From assembly GCF_013185185.1 (NCBI RefSeq), contig NZ_JAAZWE010000006.1, positions 372,001 to 436,000 on the forward strand: 64,000 bases of DNA, in the 5' to 3' direction. The notes below the pieces were generated by a model. It was not told the DNA's origin. It saw nothing but the letters and a program-made list of their open reading frames with translations, and did no database searches. The position numbers and the translations under genes were made by a program. This stretch comes from Saccharibacillus endophyticus (lineage in GTDB: Bacteria; Bacillota; Bacilli; Paenibacillales; Paenibacillaceae). Positions 59,147 to 64,000 of this stretch are shown here, in pieces (the stretch's first letter is position 1; every line of letters starts with the position of its first letter).

Positions 59147-60955
59147 TTAAGCTTGCTCCGTTTCACCTTCGGAAGCCGCTGGCTTTTTAGCCGGCTTCGG
59201 TGCGAGCTTGATGTGCAGTTGATCGAGCTGGCCTTTGTCGACGGTCGATGGCGCGTTCATCAGCAAGTCGGTTGCGCTCGCCGTTTTCGGGAACGCAATC
59301 GTTTCGCGCAGGTTCGTGCGCTGCGTGAGCAGCATCACCAGACGGTCGAAGCCGAAAGCGAATCCGCCGTGCGGAGGCGTGCCGTATTGGAACGCGTCCA
59401 GCAGGAAGCCGAATTGCTCCTGCGCCGTTTCTTCGGAAATGCCGAGCAGCTTGAACATCTTCTGCTGCAGATCGTGTTCGAAGATCCGCAGCGAGCCGCC
59501 GCCGACTTCGTAGCCGTTGAGCACGAGGTCGTACGCTTGCGCGCGAACCGCACCCGGGTCGGTCTCGAACAGTTCCAAATCTTCTTCCAGCGGTCGTGTG
59601 AACGGATGGTGTTCCGCCACGTAACGCTTGGATTCTTCGTCGTAGCTGAGCAGCGGGAATTCAAGCACCCACGCGAATTTGTAGATACTGTCGTCGATCA
59701 GGCCCAGTTGACGTCCGATCTTCAGACGCAGCGCGCCCAGTACGTCGGCCACCACCTGTTTTTTGTCCGCCGAGAACAGCAGCAGGTCGCCCACTTCGGC
59801 GTCCGTGCGCTCGCGCAGCGCTTCGATGACTTCCTCGCTCATGAACTTCACGATCGGTCCTTTGAAGCCGTCTTCTTTGACTTGAATCCATGCCAAGCCT
59901 TTCGCGCCGTAACGCGCCGCGTAAGGGCCGAGATCGTCGATCTCTTTGCGCGTCCAAGTGCCGCAGCCTTTCGCGTTCAGCACTTTAACCTGGCCTCCGC
60001 CCGCGATGACCGAAGCAAATACTTTCACTTCGCTGGTTTCGACGATGTCGCCGACGTCGACCAGTTCCATCCCGAAACGCAGATCCGGCTTGTCGGAACC
60101 GTATTTGCTCATCGCCTCGGCGTGCGTCAGGCGTTGGAACGGAAGTTGGACTTCCACGCCGATCGTTTCGCGGAACAGCTTCGCCATCAGTTCTTCGATC
60201 ATGCCGAGAATTTCGTCGCGCGACACGAACGACATTTCAAGGTCGACCTGCGTGAACTCCGGTTGACGGTCGGCACGAAGGTCTTCGTCGCGGAAACAGC
60301 GGGCGATCTGATAATAACGTTCCAGACCGCTGACCATCAGCAATTGCTTAAAGATTTGCGGCGATTGCGGCAGGGCGAAGAATTCGCCTTCGTGCACGCG
60401 GCTCGGCACCAAATAATCGCGCGCGCCTTCCGGCGTGCTCTTCGTCAGGATCGGCGTTTCGACTTCGACGAAGTCTTGCGCGTCCAGGAAATTGCGGAAG
60501 ATTTTCGCCGACTGCGAACGCAGCATCAGCGTCTTCTGCATTTCCGGACGGCGCAGGTCGAGGTAGCGGTATTTCAGGCGCAGCGCTTCGTCGACTTCGA
60601 TGCCGTCTTCGATAAAGAACGGAGGCGTCTTTGCCGCGTTCAACACTTCGATTTCGGTAACGCGAACTTCAAGCTCGCCGGTCGGCAGGTTTTTGTTGAC
60701 CGTTTCTTCTTCGCGTTTAACCACGGTTCCTTTGACGGCCAGCACGTATTCCGTACGCACGCGCTCTGCCGTTTGCAGCGCTTCGCCCGAATAAGCCGGG
60801 TTGAACACGACTTGCACGATGCCGCTGCGGTCGCGCAGATCGATGAACAATACGCCCCCGAGGTCGCGGCGGGTTTGTACCCAACCGTTCAGTGTAACCG
60901 TTTCTCCGATTTGTGCCGACGTAATCTGTCCGCAGTGATGAGTCCTGAGCATCAT
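59147..60955 (-). CDS. aspS: Aspartyl-tRNA synthetase
   Basis: 602 residues, bacterial type with the GAD insertion. N-terminal OB fold (MLRTHHCGQITSAQIGETVTLNGWVQTRRDLGG), class II motif 2 YYQIARCFRDEDLRADRQPEFTQVD, motif 3 GGFAFGFDRLVMLL. Charges tRNA-Asp (and tRNA-Asn if the cell uses the transamidation route). It lies 55 bases after hisS with AAGGAGATTAACCTT in front, so both are under the hisS T-box. A polar tail (KPAKKPAASEGETEQA) ends the protein. Confidence 0.97.
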   Translation of the reverse strand: MMLRTHHCGQITSAQIGETVTLNGWVQTRRDLGGVLFIDLRDRSGIVQVVFNPAYSGEALQTAERVRTEYVLAVKGTVVKREEETVNKNLPTGELEVRVTEIEVLNAAKTPPFFIEDGIEVDEALRLKYRYLDLRRPEMQKTLMLRSQSAKIFRNFLDAQDFVEVETPILTKSTPEGARDYLVPSRVHEGEFFALPQSPQIFKQLLMVSGLERYYQIARCFRDEDLRADRQPEFTQVDLEMSFVSRDEILGMIEELMAKLFRETIGVEVQLPFQRLTHAEAMSKYGSDKPDLRFGMELVDVGDIVETSEVKVFASVIAGGGQVKVLNAKGCGTWTRKEIDDLGPYAARYGAKGLAWIQVKEDGFKGPIVKFMSEEVIEALRERTDAEVGDLLLFSADKKQVVADVLGALRLKIGRQLGLIDDSIYKFAWVLEFPLLSYDEESKRYVAEHHPFTRPLEEDLELFETDPGAVRAQAYDLVLNGYEVGGGSLRIFEHDLQQKMFKLLGISEETAQEQFGFLLDAFQYGTPPHGGFAFGFDRLVMLLTQRTNLRETIAFPKTASATDLLMNAPSTVDKGQLDQLHIKLAPKPAKKPAASEGETEQA

Positions 60956-61010
60956 AAGGTTAATCTCCTTTGGTTATGAAAGTATGGTTTGTTTCGTTAC
61001 GTCCGAAAGC

Positions 61011-62258
61011 CTATTTCAATACGGAAGCCAGATCATCCAACGGAACAGTCACTTGTTCGCGCGTTTCCATCGACTTGACCGAGATCTCGCCGCGTTCCAA
61101 TTCGTCGTCGCCGAGAATAGCCGTGTAACGGGCTTGCAGACGATCCGCCGATTTCATTTGGGCTTTCATTTTGCGATCCAGATAATCGCGTTCGGCGGAG
61201 AAGCCCAAGCGGCGCAGCTTATGCAGCTGCTTCGTAATCTCAGCATTTGCCTTCTCGCCCAATCCGATCAGATAAATATCGAGCGGCGGTTCGGCTTCGA
61301 TTTGCGTTTGTTGGTCGGCGAGCAGCAGCTGCAGACGCTCCATGCCGATTGCCATGCCGATCCCCGGCTGATCCGGTCCGCCGACTTCGGCAACCAACTT
61401 GTTATAACGACCGCCGCCGCCGATCGTATCGATCGCGCCGATTCCGCTTTTCGTTTTGAACTCGAAGGCAGTCAGCGTGTAGTAATCCAGACCCCTTACG
61501 AGACGCGGATTGATCGTGTATTCAACGCCCATCGCCGTCAAATTGCTTTGCACCGCTTCGAAGTGCGTGCGGCTTTCTTCGTCCAGGCTATCCAGAATGG
61601 ACGGCGCATCGGTGAATTTGTCCTGATCGACTTTGCAGTCGAGCACGCGCAGCGGATTGCGGTCGATGCGGCTCTGACAGTCTTTGCACAGGCTGTCTCG
61701 CATCGGGTTCAGGAACGCAAGCAATTTGTCGTTATAATCCGCGCGAGTTGCCGCGTTGCCGACCGAATTGATCTCCACGCTTGTTCCTTTCAAACCGATA
61801 TCTTCGAAAAATTGCAATCCGAAAGCGATGACTTCCGCGTCGATTGCCGGTTCTACCGAACCGATCGCTTCAATGCCGAATTGATGGAATTGACGGTACC
61901 GTCCCGCCTGCGGGCGCTCCTGCCGGAACATCGGTCCGATGTAGTAAAGCTTGGACACGTCCGGCTCGCCGTAGATTTTGTTCTCCACGTAAGCGCGAAC
62001 GACGCCTGCCGTGCCTTCGGGACGCAGCGTCATGCCGCGTCCGCCCATGTCTTGGAACGAGAACATTTCCTTCTGCACGATATCCGTCGTCTCGCCTACC
62101 CCGCGCTGAAACAGTTGGGTGTATTCGAAGATCGGGGTGCGGATTTCACGGTAATTAAACCGTCTGCACAAATCGCGTGCCTTGCTCTCTACGTACTGCC
62201 ACTTTTCGACCGTTCCCGGCAAAAAATCGAGGGTGCCTTTCGGCTTTTGAAAATCCAT
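61011..62258 (-). CDS. hisS: Histidyl-tRNA synthetase
   Basis: 415 residues, class II. Starts MDFQKPKGTLDFLP; motif 2 YYIGPMFRQERPQAGRYRQFHQFG; His-A motif LVRGLDYYTLTAFEF; motif 3 GIGMAIGMERLQLLL. ATG 62258 is preceded by AGGAAAGAGAAAAAG. It is the first gene of hisS-aspS(-tcdA) and has a T-box leader that senses tRNA-His. Confidence 0.97.
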   Translation of the reverse strand: MDFQKPKGTLDFLPGTVEKWQYVESKARDLCRRFNYREIRTPIFEYTQLFQRGVGETTDIVQKEMFSFQDMGGRGMTLRPEGTAGVVRAYVENKIYGEPDVSKLYYIGPMFRQERPQAGRYRQFHQFGIEAIGSVEPAIDAEVIAFGLQFFEDIGLKGTSVEINSVGNAATRADYNDKLLAFLNPMRDSLCKDCQSRIDRNPLRVLDCKVDQDKFTDAPSILDSLDEESRTHFEAVQSNLTAMGVEYTINPRLVRGLDYYTLTAFEFKTKSGIGAIDTIGGGGRYNKLVAEVGGPDQPGIGMAIGMERLQLLLADQQTQIEAEPPLDIYLIGLGEKANAEITKQLHKLRRLGFSAERDYLDRKMKAQMKSADRLQARYTAILGDDELERGEISVKSMETREQVTVPLDDLASVLK

Positions 62259-62304
62259 CTTTTTCTCTTTCCTTCCTTTCCGGCTTGCGCGGCCGGGTGC
62301 TTTT

Positions 62305-62750
62305 ATAAAATACCAAAAAGCCCCCCGTCCGCCGTCTATGCCGTTATTACGCATAGTACAGGGACGAGGGACCGTAACTACGAATCTCCCGTGGTGCCAC
62401 CCACATTTCGGGAACGCCTCTCGAACACGGAACAGCCTGAACGGCAAGATCGAGAGAAGCGCAAACCCGCTTCATTGAACGACGGTTAACGCCCGTCTAT
62501 TTCGCGCATCGGCTACTTGAACTCCAAAAAGGATCACCAGAGCGATAAGCCTGGCCCTTTTTCCGTCGTTCGCCGTACGTTCTCGGGGAGGTCTTTGGTT
62601 CGGCCGCCACGCGGAATTCTTCCAGCCACGGAATTCCTCTCTTGTGCGCTTTGATATCCGAATTACTTTTTCCCGTCATCGAATCGTGATATTCGCCGTA
62701 AATCAATCCGCCCGCTCCGGTACGAAAAGGCTCACCGCGTTTGTTATATT
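62305..62750 (-). promoter_or_regulatory. T-box leader of hisS-aspS
   Basis: On the minus strand the T-box motif TGGGTGGCACCACGGG (62405-62390) is followed by GTCCCTCGTCCCTG... and a terminator region GACGGCGGACGGGGGGCTTTTTGG. Farther upstream are GATGACGGGAAAAAGTAAT and AAGAGAGGAATTCCGTGGCTGGAAG, which are the conserved stem I and post-stem I elements. The length (about 440 bases) is normal to long. There is no other gene in 62259-62956. Confidence 0.92.
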
Positions 62751-62755
62751 TTATG

Positions 62756-62784
62756 ATTGTAATCAAGTACATGACTAAAGTCAA
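62756..62784 (-). promoter_or_regulatory. Sigma-A promoter of hisS
   Basis: TTGACT (62784-62779), 17 bases, TACAAT (62761-62756) on the minus strand, at the head of the T-box leader. Confidence 0.85.
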
Positions 62785-62825
62785 CCGTTTGCGCAAACGT
62801 AACATGAAGTCTTTTCACGAAAAGC

Positions 62826-62860
62826 AAAAAAAAGACCCGCAGGCTGCTGCCGCGAGTCGT
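62826..62860 (-). terminator. Terminator of the gene at 62957-63409
   Basis: On the minus strand GACTCGCGG, loop CAGCAG, CCTGCGGGTC then TTTTTTTT. Confidence 0.8.
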
Positions 62861-62956
62861 TCCAAATATATCTAAGGGGGTCATGCCTTTACTATAACGA
62901 TTGCTTGTTAAAGGAATGTGAATCTAAGATTACAATTGCATTACAAGTGTCTTTTA

Positions 62957-63409
62957 TCAATCGTAAACGTGTACGTAACCGTTGTTATTGCGCAGCTTGC
63001 GTACGACTGCCGCATAATCTTCGTCTTTGACTTTCACAGAAAGGGTATACGTCAAATCGCGAAGATCCGCATCGGAAGCGTTCTCATTCACGTCCATTAC
63101 ATCGTCCTTGTCGATCGGACGTCCACCTACCGCGCTGCTATCGCTCGGAGGAGGTACCGGTACGGCCTGATCGCCGATCATGCTTCCTGCTCCGCCCGCA
63201 GCGGCAGTTCCGCCCGTGTAGGTCGTGTTGTTCGCTCCGGAGAGCGGTACCAAAGGCACGACGACGCGGCCGCCGCGATCTCCGCCGAAGCCTACCGCTC
63301 CTTGGAGTTCCCCGACTTCAAGCTGCTCCGTAGTAAAGGTCATCAAACTCATTCGTGCGCCTTCCGCTTCGCTTTCCGTTCTGAAATAGGCTTGGATATG
63401 TTTCGACAT
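62957..63409 (-). CDS. Uncharacterised protein with a glycine/proline-rich linker
   Basis: 150 residues. N-terminal part (about 1-45, HIQAYFRTESEAEGARMSLMTFTTEQLEVGEL) and C-terminal part (about 115-150, LTYTLSVKVKDEDYAAVVRKLRNNNGYVHVYD) each look like a strand-helix-strand unit; between them is a low-complexity linker rich in Gly, Ala, Ser and Pro. The two halves could make one ferredoxin-like fold, as in small stress proteins that measure or bind ligands, but this is inference. I do not recognise a named family. RBS AAAGGAGGGAATTACG is excellent. It has its own terminator and follows the PfpI gene by 114 bases. Confidence 0.75.
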   Translation of the reverse strand: MSKHIQAYFRTESEAEGARMSLMTFTTEQLEVGELQGAVGFGGDRGGRVVVPLVPLSGANNTTYTGGTAAAGGAGSMIGDQAVPVPPPSDSSAVGGRPIDKDDVMDVNENASDADLRDLTYTLSVKVKDEDYAAVVRKLRNNNGYVHVYD

Positions 63410-63488
63410 CGTAATTCCCTCCTTTGTATTGGACGTTCATGTATTGCATGTATTGCCATTGTGCCTGAACCGTGAAGTTTATAGGGAA

Positions 63489-63513
63489 GCGAAGTCGGCT
63501 GAGCCGACTTCGC
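63489..63513 (-). terminator. Hairpin, probably terminator of the PfpI-family gene
   Basis: GCGAAGTCGGC, loop TGA, GCCGACTTCGC is a perfect 11-base stem 11 bases after the stop; on the minus strand only TTCCC follows, so the T-tract is weak. Confidence 0.6.
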
Positions 63514-63523
63514 GGACCTTCGT

Positions 63524-64000
63524 TTACAAAGCTTTTAACAGTTCGCGCACGAACGCTGGCTCGTCTTCCGGCGTACGGGAAGTGATGAAGTTGCCGTCTA
63601 CAACCACTTCTTCGTCTTTGAAGCGAGCGCCCGCATTCACCATGTCGTCCTGCAAAGGCGGATACGAAGTAATCGTGCGTCCTTTGAGCAGATCGGCGCT
63701 TGCCAGGATTTGCGGTCCGTGACAGATGGACGCGATCGGTTTTTTGGAAGCATTGACGTCTTTGACGAATTGCAGCACATTCTCGTCCAAGCGCAGATTT
63801 TCCGGCGAAGAACCTCCAGGAATAACAACGGCATCGTAGTCCGACGCTTTGGCTTCGGAGATCGCTTTTTCCGTCGTATATTCAGCTTTGCCAAGCTTGC
63901 CTTTTACCGTTTGCCCGGCTTTCAATCCGATGATCTCCGCCGTATGGCCGGCTTTTTTCACCTCGTCGTAAGGTACCTGCATTTCGGAATCTTCGAACTC
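63524..64000 (-). CDS. PfpI/DJ-1 family protein (YfkM-like), N-terminus outside window
   Basis: At least 158 residues to the window edge; the frame stays open past 64000 (EFEDSEMQVPYDEVKKAGH), where YfkM-like proteins have about 12 more residues. The nucleophile elbow ASICHGPQ carries the catalytic Cys; VVIPGGSSPENLR and TSRTPEDEPAFVRELLKAL are family segments. These proteins act as deglycases or stress chaperones; B. subtilis YfkM is general stress protein 18 under sigma-B. Its promoter is not in the window. Confidence 0.93.
   Translation of the reverse strand, partial: EFEDSEMQVPYDEVKKAGHTAEIIGLKAGQTVKGKLGKAEYTTEKAISEAKASDYDAVVIPGGSSPENLRLDENVLQFVKDVNASKKPIASICHGPQILASADLLKGRTITSYPPLQDDMVNAGARFKDEEVVVDGNFITSRTPEDEPAFVRELLKAL

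Noticed and set aside
59057..60979. 640-codon open frame opposite aspS
   Set aside because: Antisense shadow of aspS with the same biased composition.
62497..62805. Open frame of 102 codons on the minus strand upstream of hisS
   Set aside because: It coincides with the hisS promoter and T-box stem I elements, lacks a ribosome binding site and has no protein-like composition.
1..64000. CRISPR arrays, tRNA or rRNA genes, prophage or integrase genes
   Set aside because: I looked for regularly spaced repeats, the GTTCRANNC arm of tRNAs, and phage-type proteins and found none.

Overview
The window looks like a chromosomal segment of a Gram-positive, moderately GC-rich Bacillota of the Paenibacillaceae type (Paenibacillus or Saccharibacillus-like). 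The grounds are the split glycine decarboxylase (gcvPA/gcvPB), T-box leaders on alaS and hisS, a GlcT/ptsHI locus, CymR, ReoM, a GsiB-like protein, and a long run of genes in nearly the same order as the Bacillus subtilis hisS-aspS-yrvM-rarA-cymR-yrvO-trmU...alaS-yrzL-yrrK-yrzB-yrrL-yrrN-yrrO region. I see no rRNA, tRNA, prophage, CRISPR array or complete insertion sequence.

Layout. 1-6.1 kb: a partial SUKH (SMI1/KNR4) gene, gcvH, then a tandem glycine riboswitch with its terminator controlling gcvT-gcvPA-gcvPB, then peptide deformylase. 6.2-12 kb: a small membrane protein and a PTS locus read right to left (glcT, an EIIBA protein, ptsH, ptsI), with a YitT-family membrane protein upstream. 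12-15 kb: flotillin/NfeD pair and a lipoprotein. 15-21.5 kb: iron-containing alcohol dehydrogenase and the Leloir operon galK-galE-galT with a divergent AraC-type regulator. 21.7-26.2 kb: aldo/keto reductase, sirtuin, HAD phosphatase, membrane-anchored alpha/beta hydrolase, KDPG aldolase. 26.3-34.2 kb: two copies of a 166-bp MITE around a GsiB-like gene, then ilvD, a polysaccharide deacetylase, an AI-2E-family permease and a catalase. 34.4-36.8 kb: a chemoreceptor. 37-62 kb: the conserved backbone (trhP2, trhP1, mltG, two DUF1292 genes, ruvX, reoM, alaS, zinc-ribbon protein, cysteine desulfurase, cymR, mnmA, rarA, tcdA, aspS, hisS) interrupted by LCP, pyruvate oxidase, diguanylate cyclase and HelD genes. 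62.9-64 kb: an uncharacterised protein and a partial PfpI/DJ-1 protein.

How the parts work together. Carbon flow is served by the PTS core, the Leloir pathway, KDPG aldolase and pyruvate oxidase. Glycine level is sensed by RNA to make the cleavage system. Uncharged tRNA-Ala and tRNA-His are sensed by T-boxes. Cysteine desulfurase and MnmA provide tRNA 2-thiouridine, TcdA makes ct6A and TrhP1/P2 make 5-hydroxyuridine, so the backbone is rich in tRNA modification. Catalase, GsiB and pyruvate oxidase each have a sigma-B-like promoter, which suggests a general stress regulon.

The most unusual observations are: (1) a PtsG-type glucose permease gene that has kept its sigma-A promoter, its GlcT antiterminator leader and its EIIB and EIIA domains but has no EIIC membrane domain; (2) a family of four intergenic hairpin repeats whose helices keep pairing although their sequences differ, around a conserved core; (3) a pair of 166-bp MITEs with perfect or near-perfect inverted ends in opposite orientation around a stress gene, with a possible decayed third copy near 50.1 kb.
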